A stretch of DNA of 17,704 bases from ZC4RG30 sp964396335 (GCA_964396335.1 CAYNEX010000048.1:1-17704); one strand, 5' to 3'. Positions 6,555-14,251 are shown, numbered from the stretch's first letter. Notes: generated from the sequence alone by a model not told the origin. Numbers and translations: made by a program.

Positions 6555-8036
6555 TTGACTTCAGATTCCGACGCCAGCCCGGCCCCGGCAGGCTCGTTGC
6601 GCGTGATTCCGCGTGCCGAGCACCCCATTTCGCGCCAGCAGATCTCCCAGAATGCCCTCCGCGTGCTCTACAGGCTGCGGGAAGCCGGCCACCAGGCCTT
6701 CCTGGTGGGTGGCTGCATCCGCGACCTGATGCTCGGGGTGGTCCCCAAGGACTTCGACGTGGCCACCAGCGCCCGTCCGGAGGAGGTCAAACGCTGCTTC
6801 CGCAACTGCCGCCTGATCGGCCGGCGTTTCCGCCTGGCCCATGTGTTCTTCGGGCACGAGATCATCGAGGTGGCCACCTTCCGGGCCGCCAGCGCGCCCC
6901 TGCCCGGTGAGGAGACCGAGGACGACCCGGACATCCTGCTCGAGGTGGGGGCCAGCGAGGACAACCCCGAGACCGAGGCCGAGGAGGACGCCGCCCGCGA
7001 GCGCGACGCCCAGGACGACGGCGATCGCGTCTTCGATGAGCAGGGCCGCATCCTGCGCGACAACACCTACGGCACCATCGAGGAAGACGTCTGGCGCCGC
7101 GACTTCGCCTGCAACGCGCTGTACTACAGCATCGAGGACTTCTCGGTGCGCGATTACGTCGGCGGCGCCGAGGATGTGCTGGCCAAGCGCCTGCGCCTGA
7201 TCGGCGACCCGGTGCAGCGTTACCGCGAGGACCCGGTGCGCATGCTGCGTGCCGCGCGCTTCGAGGCCAAGCTCGATTTCACGCTCGACCCGGCCACCGA
7301 GGCACCGATCGCGCAGCTGCGCGACCTGCTGAACGAGGTGCCGGCCGCGCGCCTGTTCGACGAGACGCTGAAGCTGTTCCTGACCGGCCATGGCGTGCGC
7401 TCGCTGGAAGTGCTGCGCCGGCGCGGCCTGCTCGGCGTGCTGTATCCGTCGGTGGAAAAGAGCCTGGCGCAGAACCCCGGCGGTCCGGTGGAGCAGCTGC
7501 TGATCGCGGGCCTCGCCAACACCGACGAGCGCGTGCGCGCCGGCAAGTCGGTGACGCCGACCTTCCTGTTCACGCTGCTGCTGTACGGACCCATCGCGGC
7601 CCACATCGAGCGGCAGCCGGCGGAGAAGTGGGGCGATGTGTCGACCATTCTCGATGCCTGCGACACCGCGCTGCGCGAGGCGCAGAAGCACGTCACCATC
7701 CCGAAGCGTTTCTCGCTCGGCGTGCGCGACATGTTCGCGCTGCAGCCGCAGCTGGAGCGTCCGCGCAGCCGCCGCGTGCTGCGCATGATCGAGCAGCCGC
7801 GCTTCCGCGCCGCCTACGACCTCCTGCTGCTGCGTGCCCGCGTGGGCATGGCGCCGCAGGAACTGGCGGACTGGTGGACGGCGCTGCAGTCGGCCAACCC
7901 GGATACCCGCATGGAGATGGCGCTGGCGCTGGAAGCCGCCCGCGGCCATCGCGGTGGTGCCGCCAGCGACACCAGCGGGAGCGGTGAGGACGAGGACGGT
8001 CGTCCGCGGCGTCGCCGTCGCCGGCGTCGGCGCTGA
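6555..8036 (+). CDS. pcnB: Poly(A) polymerase I (PcnB)
   Basis: PcnB adds 3' poly(A) tails that promote RNA decay. With TTG 6555 as start it has 493 residues (E. coli about 465). Seen, numbered from that start: the nucleotidyltransferase signature LVGGCIRDLML (50-60) with the metal-binding DFD (66-68), the RNCRLIGRRFRLAHV block (83-97), RDNTYGTIEEDVWRRDF (168-184), YREDPVRMLRAARFEAKL and the C-terminal FRAAYDLLLLRA. Two differences from E. coli stand out: an acidic insertion (about 119-159, rich in Glu/Asp) in the palm domain and a terminal run of nine arginines. No ATG exists before the conserved core; TTG 6555 is chosen because GGA (6542-6544) is suitably spaced, but TTG 6597 or GTG 6603 are possible. 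It is the first gene of a unit with folK, the kinase and panBC. Confidence 0.93.
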   Translation: MTSDSDASPAPAGSLRVIPRAEHPISRQQISQNALRVLYRLREAGHQAFLVGGCIRDLMLGVVPKDFDVATSARPEEVKRCFRNCRLIGRRFRLAHVFFGHEIIEVATFRAASAPLPGEETEDDPDILLEVGASEDNPETEAEEDAARERDAQDDGDRVFDEQGRILRDNTYGTIEEDVWRRDFACNALYYSIEDFSVRDYVGGAEDVLAKRLRLIGDPVQRYREDPVRMLRAARFEAKLDFTLDPATEAPIAQLRDLLNEVPAARLFDETLKLFLTGHGVRSLEVLRRRGLLGVLYPSVEKSLAQNPGGPVEQLLIAGLANTDERVRAGKSVTPTFLFTLLLYGPIAAHIERQPAEKWGDVSTILDACDTALREAQKHVTIPKRFSLGVRDMFALQPQLERPRSRRVLRMIEQPRFRAAYDLLLLRARVGMAPQELADWWTALQSANPDTRMEMALALEAARGHRGGAASDTSGSGEDEDGRPRRRRRRRRR

Positions 8037-8043
8037 CATGTCC

Positions 8044-8054
8044 GAGGGGAGGGG
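8044..8054 (+). promoter_or_regulatory. Strong Shine-Dalgarno that decides the folK start
   Basis: GAGGGGAGGGG at 8044-8054 lies 7 nt before ATG 8062. An earlier in-frame ATG at 8038 has no such site upstream and would place this purine run inside the coding region, so 8062 is preferred. Confidence 0.75.
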
Positions 8055-8061
8055 TCTGTGG

Positions 8062-8544
8062 ATGCCGGCCTATGTCGGCGTCGGCAGCAACCTGGGGGAT
8101 CCGGCTGCCCGCGTGCGTGCCGCCTTCGGGGCGCTGGCTGGACTGCCGCAGACGCAGCTGATCGCGACCTCGCGCCTGTATCGCACCGCGCCCTTCGGTC
8201 CGGTGCCGCAGGGGGATTTCATCAATGCGGTGGCGGGGCTGCTGACGCAGCTTGGCGCGGAGGACCTGCTGCGGCAGCTGCGCGCCATCGAGACCGCCGC
8301 CGGGCGGGTACGCGAGCAGCGCTGGGGCCCGCGCACGCTGGATCTTGACCTGCTGGTCTATGGCGACCAGCGCATCGATACCCCGGACCTGACAGTGCCG
8401 CATCCCGGCATCGCCGAGCGCGGTTTTGTGCTGGCGCCGCTGCTTGATCTGGCGCCGACGCTGGAGATTCCGGGCATGGGCCGCGTCGAGACGCTGCATG
8501 GCCGGCTGCAGGATTCCGGCATCCTCGAAGTGATCGCGGCATGA
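8062..8544 (+). CDS. folK: 2-amino-4-hydroxy-6-hydroxymethyldihydropteridine pyrophosphokinase
   Basis: FolK transfers pyrophosphate from ATP to 6-hydroxymethyl-dihydropterin in folate synthesis. The 160-residue product matches the length of E. coli FolK (159). Seen: YVGVGSNLGDP (4-14) at the N-terminus, SRLYRTAPFGPVPQGDFINA (37-56) and the signature RWGPRTLDLDLL (87-98) with the Mg-binding aspartates 95 and 97, followed by VPHP (112-115) and RGFVLAPL (120-127). ATG 8062 aligns with known family N-termini and has a strong ribosome binding site; the alternative ATG 8038 would add eight residues. The stop TGA overlaps the ATG of the next gene (ATGA at 8541-8544), indicating translational coupling. 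It lies 25 nt after pcnB, the same neighbour as in E. coli. Confidence 0.96.
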   Translation: MPAYVGVGSNLGDPAARVRAAFGALAGLPQTQLIATSRLYRTAPFGPVPQGDFINAVAGLLTQLGAEDLLRQLRAIETAAGRVREQRWGPRTLDLDLLVYGDQRIDTPDLTVPHPGIAERGFVLAPLLDLAPTLEIPGMGRVETLHGRLQDSGILEVIAA

Positions 8545-9197
8545 GCGTTTCGATCCCGCATCGTTACATCGTGATCGAGGGTGCCATCGGCGTGGGCAAG
8601 ACCAGTCTTGCGCGCCGCCTGGCCGCCACGCTGAATGCGCAGCTGGTGCTGGAGCAGGCCGAGGAAAACCCGTTCCTGGAGCGTTATTACCGCAATCCCG
8701 GTGTGGGTGCGTTGCCGGCGCAGCTGTATTTCCTGTTCCAGCGCGCGCAGCAGCAGGCTTCGCTGGTGCAGCACGACCTGTTCGGCAGCGTGCGCGTGGC
8801 CGACTACCTGCTGGCCAAGGACGACCTGTTCGCGCGCATGACGCTGGACGAGCAGGAATATGGGCTTTATCGCCAGGTGCACGAGCGCCTCGCCATCGAT
8901 GCGCCGCAGCCGGACCTGGTCATCTACCTGCAGGCGCCGGTGGACGTGCTGCTCGACCGCATCGCGCGTCGCGGCATCCCGCACGAGGCGCTGATCGACC
9001 GGGCGTACCTGACGCGCCTGAACGAGACCTACGCGCGTTTCTTCCACGCCTATGCCGGCAGCCCGCTGCTGATCGTCAATGCCGCCAACATCGACCTGGT
9101 GGGCAACGACGCGGACTACGAGGAGCTGCTGGGGCAGATCGGCCGGACGGTGCGGGGCCGTCTCTACTACAATCCCCTGCGCCACAAGGGGTTGTAG
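8541..9197 (+). CDS. Deoxynucleoside kinase (dGK/dAK family)
   Basis: This 218-residue P-loop kinase is of the deoxynucleoside kinase family that phosphorylates deoxyguanosine or deoxyadenosine for nucleotide salvage. Seen: the P-loop GAIGVGKTS (14-22), EENPFLERYYRNP (41-53) which lines the nucleoside pocket in this family, VADYLLAKD (86-94), YRQVHERL (110-117), the VIYLQAPVDVLLDRI segment (127-141) and an arginine-rich lid RIARRG (140-145). The length is normal. The start overlaps the folK stop (ATGA), and its own stop is 2 nt before panB, so it is embedded in the folate/pantothenate operon. The exact base preference cannot be read from the sequence; a thymidylate kinase is unlikely given the ENPFL and ADYL blocks. 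Confidence 0.9.
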   Translation: MSVSIPHRYIVIEGAIGVGKTSLARRLAATLNAQLVLEQAEENPFLERYYRNPGVGALPAQLYFLFQRAQQQASLVQHDLFGSVRVADYLLAKDDLFARMTLDEQEYGLYRQVHERLAIDAPQPDLVIYLQAPVDVLLDRIARRGIPHEALIDRAYLTRLNETYARFFHAYAGSPLLIVNAANIDLVGNDADYEELLGQIGRTVRGRLYYNPLRHKGL

Positions 9198-9199
9198 GG

Positions 9200-10030
9200 A
9201 TGTATACCCAGTTGCAGTTGCGCGATGCGGCCCGGCCGCCGGTCAACCTCTCCACGCTCAATCGCATGCGCGAGGAGGGCGAGCCCATTGCGGCGGTCAC
9301 CTGCTATGACGCCAGCTTTGCCGTGCTGGTCGACCAGGCCGATGTCGACCTGGTGCTGGTGGGCGATTCCCTGGGCATGGTCATCCAGGGCCATGACACC
9401 ACCGTGCCCGTTACCGTCGATGACATCATCTATCACACGCGCGCGGTGGCGCGCGGCTCCTACCGGCCCTTCCTGGTGGCCGACCTGCCGTTCATGAGCT
9501 ACTCCTCGCCCGATGTGGCGCTGGCCAACTCGGTGCGGCTGATGCAGGAGGGCGGGGCGCGCATGGTGAAGCTGGAAAGCGGCGCCGAGCAGCTGCGCAT
9601 CGTCGAGGTGCTGGCCGGGCACGACATCGCCGTGTGTGCGCACCTGGGCCTGAAGCCGCAGTCGGTGCACAAGACCGGCGGCTTCCGCGTGCAGGGCCGG
9701 CAGAAGGATGCGGCCGAGCGCATCGTGCAGGACGCGAAGGACCTGGAATCCGCCGGGGCTGACATCGTGCTGCTCGAATGCGTGCCGAACGAAGTCGGCC
9801 GCGCGGTGACCGAGGCCCTGCATGTGCCGGTGATCGGCATCGGCGCCGGTCCCGACGTCAGCGGCCAGATCCAGGTGCTGTACGACATCCTCGACATCAC
9901 GCCGGGTCGCAAGCCGCGTTTCGTGCGCAATTTCATGACCGGGCTCGATTCTCCGCAGGCCGCGCTGTCCGCCTTTGTGCGGGCGGTGAAGGACCGCAGC
10001 TATCCCGGCCCCGAGCACTGCTTCTCCTGA
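9200..10030 (+). CDS. panB: 3-methyl-2-oxobutanoate hydroxymethyltransferase
   Basis: PanB forms ketopantoate from alpha-ketoisovalerate and methylene-tetrahydrofolate, the first committed step of pantothenate synthesis. The 276-residue protein has the family blocks TCYDASFA (34-41), LVGDSLGMVIQGHDTTVPVT (53-72), VADLPFMSYSSP (93-104), MVKLESG (122-128) with Lys124, CAHLGLKPQSVHKTGG (146-161), LLECVP (191-196) with the expected catalytic Glu193, and VIGIGAGPDVSGQIQVLYDI (211-230). Mg-binding Asp56 and Asp95 are present. ATG 9200 is preceded by AAGGGG (9185-9190) at good spacing. The stop TGA shares its A with the panC ATG. Its folate cofactor links it functionally to folK upstream. Confidence 0.97.
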   Translation: MYTQLQLRDAARPPVNLSTLNRMREEGEPIAAVTCYDASFAVLVDQADVDLVLVGDSLGMVIQGHDTTVPVTVDDIIYHTRAVARGSYRPFLVADLPFMSYSSPDVALANSVRLMQEGGARMVKLESGAEQLRIVEVLAGHDIAVCAHLGLKPQSVHKTGGFRVQGRQKDAAERIVQDAKDLESAGADIVLLECVPNEVGRAVTEALHVPVIGIGAGPDVSGQIQVLYDILDITPGRKPRFVRNFMTGLDSPQAALSAFVRAVKDRSYPGPEHCFS

Positions 10031-10881
10031 TGCAGGTCCTTGATCGCATCGCTCCACTGCGCGAAGTGGTGCGCAAGTGGCGCGCCGCCGGCGAGCGGGT
10101 GGGACTGGTGCCCACCATGGGTTCGCTGCACGACGGCCACCTGAGCCTGCTGACCGCGGCGCGCGAGCATGCCGACCGCGTCATCACCACCGTGTTCGTC
10201 AATCCGCTGCAGTTCGGTCCCGGCGAGGATTTCGAACGCTATCCGCGTTCTCCCGAAGAGGACGAACGCTTGCTGCAAGGCGCCGGCTGTGACCTGTTGT
10301 TCGCGCCGCCGGTGAGCGAGATCTATCCGGACGGCGGGCGCAGCGCCACGCGCATCACGGTCGAGTCGCTGGCGGACATCCTCGAGGGCAGCTTCCGTCC
10401 CGGCCATTTCGACGGGGTAGCCACCGTGGTGGCCAAGCTGTTCGGCATGGTGCAGCCGGATGTGGCGGTGTTCGGCGAGAAGGACTACCAGCAACTGGCG
10501 GTGATCCGCCGCATGACCGCGGACCTGGACATCCCCGTCACGATCATCGGTGCGCCGACGGTGCGCAGCGAGGACGGCCTGGCGATGAGCTCGCGCAACC
10601 GTTATCTCAGCCAGGCTGAACGTGCGATTGCGCCGCGCATCTACGCGGCGCTGCGCGAAGCGGCGCGTCGCATCGAAGGCGGCGAGCGGGATCTCGCGGC
10701 GGTGTCCGCACAGGGCATGCAGGCGCTGCGTGACGCGGGCATGGTGCCGGACTACTTCGAAGTGCGGGACGCGCACAGCCTGCTCGAGCCGGCGCCGCAG
10801 GCGCGCGAGCTGGTGGTGCTGACCGCGGCACGCCTGGGCAAGGCCAGGCTGATCGACAACCTGCGCGTCACACGCCCCTGA
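10030..10881 (+). CDS. panC: Pantothenate synthetase
   Basis: PanC ligates pantoate and beta-alanine at the expense of ATP. The 283-residue protein has the adenylate-binding HIGH-like motif VPTMGSLHDGHLSL (27-40), VFVNPLQFGPGEDFERYPR (55-73), FRPGHFDGVATVVAKLF (122-138), VFGEKDYQQL (147-156), and the KMSKS-like MSSRNRYLS (186-194) preceded by RSEDGLA. ATG 10030 is chosen because it overlaps the panB stop (TGATG) and aligns with family N-termini; an open frame extends further upstream but only as a shadow of panB. panD, which makes beta-alanine and often follows panC, is not present here: the next gene is nnr, 59 bp on. Confidence 0.97.
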   Translation: MQVLDRIAPLREVVRKWRAAGERVGLVPTMGSLHDGHLSLLTAAREHADRVITTVFVNPLQFGPGEDFERYPRSPEEDERLLQGAGCDLLFAPPVSEIYPDGGRSATRITVESLADILEGSFRPGHFDGVATVVAKLFGMVQPDVAVFGEKDYQQLAVIRRMTADLDIPVTIIGAPTVRSEDGLAMSSRNRYLSQAERAIAPRIYAALREAARRIEGGERDLAAVSAQGMQALRDAGMVPDYFEVRDAHSLLEPAPQARELVVLTAARLGKARLIDNLRVTRP

Positions 10882-10924
10882 CCGGTTGATCCGGCCCACC
10901 ACCGGCAGGCGCGGGTCGGGCGCT

Positions 10925-10930
10925 TATACT
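10925..10930 (+). promoter_or_regulatory. -10 box of a promoter for nnr
   Basis: TATACT at 10925-10930 (5/6 match to TATAAT) lies in the 59-bp gap after panC and ends 10 nt before the nnr ATG, predicting a leader of only about 3-4 nt. No good -35 is visible at the normal distance. Medium-low confidence; supported by the same arrangement at three other starts in this window. Confidence 0.5.
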
Positions 10931-10940
10931 GGACGGCGTC

Positions 10941-12422
10941 ATGCTGCTTCCACGCGAGATCTTCACCGCGGCCCAGGTCCGGCAACTGGAGGCCGCGGCT
11001 GTTGCCGGCGGCATTCCCGGCTACACCCTGATGAAACGCGCCGGCGCGGCCGCGTTCAACGCGCTGCGCCAGCGCTGGCCGCTGGCCCGCTCGCTGGCGA
11101 TCGTCGCGGGCCCCGGCAACAACGGCGGCGACGGCATGGTGCTGGCGCGCCTTGCGCACCAGGCCGGCCTCGATGTGCAGGTGCTGCTGGTGGCGGAGCC
11201 TTCGCATCTGTTCGGCGAGGCGCGCGAGGCCTGGGACGAGCTGCGCGCCAGTGGCGTGGAGCCCCGGGATTTCGACGCCGCGGTGCTGTCACGCGCGGAT
11301 GTGATCGTCGATGCGCTGCTGGGCATCGGCGTGCGTGGTGACCTGCGGCCCGGATTGCGCGAGATCATCGAGGCCATCAATGCGTCGGGCCGGCGGGTGT
11401 TTGCCATCGACCTGCCTTCGGGTCTGGATCCGGACACCGGCCATGCGCTGCCGGCGGTGCGCGCCACCGCCACCATGACCTTCATCGCGCTGAAGCAGGG
11501 CCTGTTCCTGGGCGACGGGCCGGAATACGCCGGCGACATCCAGTTCGACGGCCTGCAGGTCAACCGCGCGCCGATCGAGCCGGCATTGCGCCGGCTCACC
11601 TATGACTCGCTGGCCGAGGTGCTGACGCCGCGTCCGCGGCAGAGCCACAAGGGCCAGTTCGGACGCGTGCTGGTGCTCGGCGGTGGCACGGGCATGCCCG
11701 GTGCCGTGCGGCTGGCGGCCGAGTCCGCGCTGCGCGTCGGCGCCGGCCTCGTCACCGTCGGCAGCCTGCCGGAACACCTGGTGGCCGTGACCGCGGCGCG
11801 TCCTGAGTTGATGTTCCGCGCGATCCGCGATGCCGATGATGTGGCCGACGCCATGGCCAACGCCGATGTGATCGCCGTGGGACCGGGCCTCGGCCGCGAT
11901 GCCTGGGCCGAGGCCGTGCTGTCCGCCGTGATCGCGAAGCGCCGGCCGGGCCAGCGCATCGTTGCCGATGCCGACGCACTGAACCTGCTCGCCACCGACT
12001 CGCGTCAGGTCCGGCTGGATGACTGGGTGCTGACGCCGCATCCCGGCGAAGCGGCGCGCCTGATGGGCGTGAACACGGACGAGGTCCAGCACAACCGCCT
12101 TGCGGCGCTGCGCACGCTGTGCACGCAGCGTGGCGGTGTGATGGTGCTGAAGGGCGCCGGCACGCTGATCGGCGCTGCCGGGGAGGTGCCGCGGCTCTGT
12201 GACCACGGCAATCCCGGCATGTCCGCACCGGGCATGGGTGATGTGCTCACCGGTGCGGTGGCCGGCCTGCTGGCGCAGAGCAGCCAGACTTTCGAAGCGG
12301 CCGCGGCGGCCGTGTATGCGCATGCGGTGGCCGGTGACCATTGCGCGCGTTCCGGGCTGCGCGGACTGCTGGCCTCCGAAGTCGCGCAGGAACTGCGCGT
12401 GGTGCTGGCACAGCTGCCATGA
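10941..12422 (+). CDS. nnr: Bifunctional NAD(P)HX epimerase / ADP-dependent NAD(P)HX dehydratase
   Basis: Nnr (YjeF) repairs hydrated NADH and NADPH: the N-terminal domain interconverts R and S epimers and the C-terminal domain dehydrates S-NAD(P)HX using ADP. The 493-residue protein has both halves. In the epimerase: GPGNNGGDGMVLAR (57-70), VDALLGIGVRG (123-133) and FAIDLPSGLDPDTG (154-167). In the dehydratase: HKGQFGRVLVLGG (236-248), VGPGLG (313-318), DADALNLL (343-350), LTPHPGEAARL (364-374), KGAGTLI (404-410) and NPGMSAPGMGDVLTG (424-438) with catalytic-type Asp434. Relatives usually have ATGGMGD or ATAGMGD there, so SAP is a small deviation. The stop overlaps the tsaE ATG (ATGA). The start has no clear Shine-Dalgarno. 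Confidence 0.96.
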   Translation: MLLPREIFTAAQVRQLEAAAVAGGIPGYTLMKRAGAAAFNALRQRWPLARSLAIVAGPGNNGGDGMVLARLAHQAGLDVQVLLVAEPSHLFGEAREAWDELRASGVEPRDFDAAVLSRADVIVDALLGIGVRGDLRPGLREIIEAINASGRRVFAIDLPSGLDPDTGHALPAVRATATMTFIALKQGLFLGDGPEYAGDIQFDGLQVNRAPIEPALRRLTYDSLAEVLTPRPRQSHKGQFGRVLVLGGGTGMPGAVRLAAESALRVGAGLVTVGSLPEHLVAVTAARPELMFRAIRDADDVADAMANADVIAVGPGLGRDAWAEAVLSAVIAKRRPGQRIVADADALNLLATDSRQVRLDDWVLTPHPGEAARLMGVNTDEVQHNRLAALRTLCTQRGGVMVLKGAGTLIGAAGEVPRLCDHGNPGMSAPGMGDVLTGAVAGLLAQSSQTFEAAAAAVYAHAVAGDHCARSGLRGLLASEVAQELRVVLAQLP

Positions 12423-12931
12423 ATTCCACGATGACCGATACGCAGGGCGAGGCCGCGCGATGGCTGTCACTGGCGGATGAAGAGGCGACGCTGCAATTCG
12501 CGGCAACCCTGGCGCGCGCGCTGCCCGCGGACGAGCAGCCGCTGGTGCTCTACCTGCACGGTGACCTCGGCGCCGGCAAGACCACACTGGCGCGCGGCAT
12601 GCTGCACGCGATGGGCGAGCGCGGTGCGGTGCGCAGTCCGACCTACGGACTGATTGCCGAATACCAGCCACAGGGACGACGCGTGATGCACCTGGACCTG
12701 TATCGCCTCAACGATCCGGATGAACTGCATGCGCTGGGACTTGCGGATCACCTGCCCGGCAGCAGCCTGTGGCTGATCGAATGGCCGGACAAGGGTGAGG
12801 GCGGTGGCCTGCCAGCCGCCGATGCGCATGTGGACCTGGAGCCGCAAGGCACCGCGCGGCGCGTGCGCATCCGTCCGGCCAGCGCCCGCGGCGCTGCGTG
12901 GGCGCGCGCCTCTGGCGCAGATTCCGCATGA
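12419..12931 (+). CDS. tsaE: tRNA t6A biosynthesis ATPase TsaE
   Basis: TsaE (YjeE) is the small ATPase that works with TsaB, TsaC and TsaD to make threonylcarbamoyladenosine at position 37 of ANN-decoding tRNAs. The 170-residue product has the Walker A motif HGDLGAGKTTLARG (47-60), the conserved RSPTYGLIAEY (72-82), HLDLYRL (91-97) and LIEWPDKG (119-126). ATG 12419 is chosen for its 4-nt overlap with the nnr stop; ATG 12431 is a second possibility. The C-terminal tail (about 150-170), rich in Arg and Ala, makes it longer than E. coli TsaE (153). It sits in the conserved nnr-tsaE-amidase-mutL order. Confidence 0.95.
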   Translation: MNSTMTDTQGEAARWLSLADEEATLQFAATLARALPADEQPLVLYLHGDLGAGKTTLARGMLHAMGERGAVRSPTYGLIAEYQPQGRRVMHLDLYRLNDPDELHALGLADHLPGSSLWLIEWPDKGEGGGLPAADAHVDLEPQGTARRVRIRPASARGAAWARASGADSA

Positions 12932-12958
12932 TGAAATCTGCCTATCCCTATATTTTTA

Positions 12959-12987
12959 TTGAAAATTAATCCTCAGGGGCATACAGT
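12959..12987 (+). promoter_or_regulatory. sigma70-type promoter of amiC
   Basis: TTGAAA (12959-12964, 5/6) and TACAGT (12982-12987, 4/6) are separated by exactly 17 nt. Directly upstream (about 12941-12958) is an AT-rich stretch resembling an UP element, striking in this GC-rich DNA. The -10 ends 7 nt before ATG 12995, so transcription should begin at or within a base of the start codon. An apparent TTG start at 12959 is therefore the -35 box. Confidence 0.78.
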
Positions 12988-12994
12988 CGCGCCA

Positions 12995-14221
12995 ATGAGG
13001 GCATGGCGCGGTTCATTCCTGGTACTCGCGATCTGCATGCTGCTGGCCGGCCAGGTGGGCGCGGCGCGGCTGCGCGATGCTGCCCTGACGGCGCCGGCGA
13101 GCGACTCCGCCCGCCTGGTGCTCGATCTCACCGACGCGCCCGGCAAGCCCAACATCTTCACCATGACCGGCCCGCATCGCCTGGTCATCGACCTGCCGAA
13201 AACCAGCGCCGCGCAGGGACTGAAGCTGCCCAGGGCCGCAGGCCCGGTGCGCGCCCTGCGCCAGGGTGCGCAGGCCAACGGCGCGTTGCGCGTGGTGCTG
13301 GAACTGACGCAGCCGGTCAAGTGGGAATCGCGCCTCGAGGGCAGGAAGCTCATCGTCGACCTCGGCCGCGTCGGTGCAGCCTCCAGCATGGCCGCTGCCG
13401 AGGCGCCCGCAGCGCCGCCGAAGCCGGTGCGCGCCGCGCACGCGCCCACCGATGCCGGTCGCGACATCATCGTGGCCATCGATCCCGGCCATGGCGGCAA
13501 GGACCCGGGCGCACTGGGTCCCGGCGGCACGCGCGAGAAGGATGTGGTGCTGGCCATCTCCAAGGCGCTGGCCAAGCGCATCAATGCCGAGCCGGGAATG
13601 AAGGCCTATCTGACCCGCGAGGATGACCGCTTCATCGTGCTGCGCGACCGCTACCAGCTGGCGCGCAAGGCCGGCGCGGACCTGTTCATCTCCGTGCACG
13701 CCGATGCCAACCCGAAGAGCAACATCACCGGCTCGTCGGTGTATGTGCTGTCGTCGAAGGGCGCCTCCAGCGAGGCGGCGCGGCTGCTGGCCGAACGCGA
13801 GAACGCCGCCGACCTGAAGGGCGGCATCAAGCTCTCGGAGCAGCCCGATGACCTGGCCTCGGTGCTGATGGAGGTGTCGCAGACCGCCACCATCGGCGCC
13901 AGCGGTGCCGCCGCGGAACTGGTGCTGTCGCAGCTCGACCGCGTCGGCACCATCCGCAAGACCCAGGTGCAGAATGCCGGCTTCATGGTGCTGAAGGCGC
14001 ATGACATTCCCTCGATGCTGATCGAGACCGCCTTCATCTCGAACCCGGGCGAGGAAAAGAAGCTGCGCACACCCTCGCACCAGCAGGCCATCGCCGATGC
14101 CATCTTCAAGGGCGTGAAGGCGTATTTCCTCGAACACCCGCCGGATGGCACCCTGTTCGCGCACCAGCGCGGCCAGAAGCAGGGTGGCGCTCCGCTGGTG
14201 GCGGCGCGCGAAGCGCCGTAA
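12995..14221 (+). CDS. amiC: N-acetylmuramoyl-L-alanine amidase with AMIN domain (AmiC-like)
   Basis: This periplasmic zinc amidase cleaves the septal peptidoglycan stem peptide from the glycan chain so that daughter cells separate. The 408-residue product has a Sec signal peptide (hydrophobic core 7-19, cleavage around VGAA at 21-24), an AMIN domain (about 25-125) that targets the septum, an Ala/Pro linker (126-155) and an Amidase_3 domain (157-380). Zinc ligands are His166 (DPGHGG), Glu181 (REKD) and His235 (SVHAD), with catalytic Glu344 (LIETAFISNP). The DDLASVLMEVSQT segment (285-297) lies where the autoinhibitory helix of Ami proteins sits. No C-terminal LysM is seen, unlike E. coli AmiB, which occupies this locus there. 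ATG 12995 is chosen because it gives a clean signal peptide and sits just behind a strong promoter; an earlier TTG is rejected. Confidence 0.94.
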   Translation: MRAWRGSFLVLAICMLLAGQVGAARLRDAALTAPASDSARLVLDLTDAPGKPNIFTMTGPHRLVIDLPKTSAAQGLKLPRAAGPVRALRQGAQANGALRVVLELTQPVKWESRLEGRKLIVDLGRVGAASSMAAAEAPAAPPKPVRAAHAPTDAGRDIIVAIDPGHGGKDPGALGPGGTREKDVVLAISKALAKRINAEPGMKAYLTREDDRFIVLRDRYQLARKAGADLFISVHADANPKSNITGSSVYVLSSKGASSEAARLLAERENAADLKGGIKLSEQPDDLASVLMEVSQTATIGASGAAAELVLSQLDRVGTIRKTQVQNAGFMVLKAHDIPSMLIETAFISNPGEEKKLRTPSHQQAIADAIFKGVKAYFLEHPPDGTLFAHQRGQKQGGAPLVAAREAP

Positions 14222-14251
14222 GGGCCGCTCTCTCTTCCATCCGGGGGAAGG

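Noticed and set aside
6561..8039. A 492-codon open frame on the minus strand opposite pcnB
   Set aside because: A shadow of pcnB, with no recognisable motif and a composition typical of the complementary frame.
8038..8040. ATG 8038 as the folK start
   Set aside because: No ribosome binding site precedes it, and it would add eight residues not matching family N-termini; ATG 8062 has a strong site at 7 nt.
9168..9173. TACAAT as a possible promoter for panB
   Set aside because: It lies in the coding sequence of the kinase (Tyr-Asn codons), has no -35, and panB is 2 nt behind the kinase gene with a good ribosome binding site, so operon read-through is sufficient.
11289..12671. A 460-codon open frame on the minus strand opposite nnr and tsaE
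   Set aside because: A shadow frame; the plus-strand product has all motifs of both Nnr domains.
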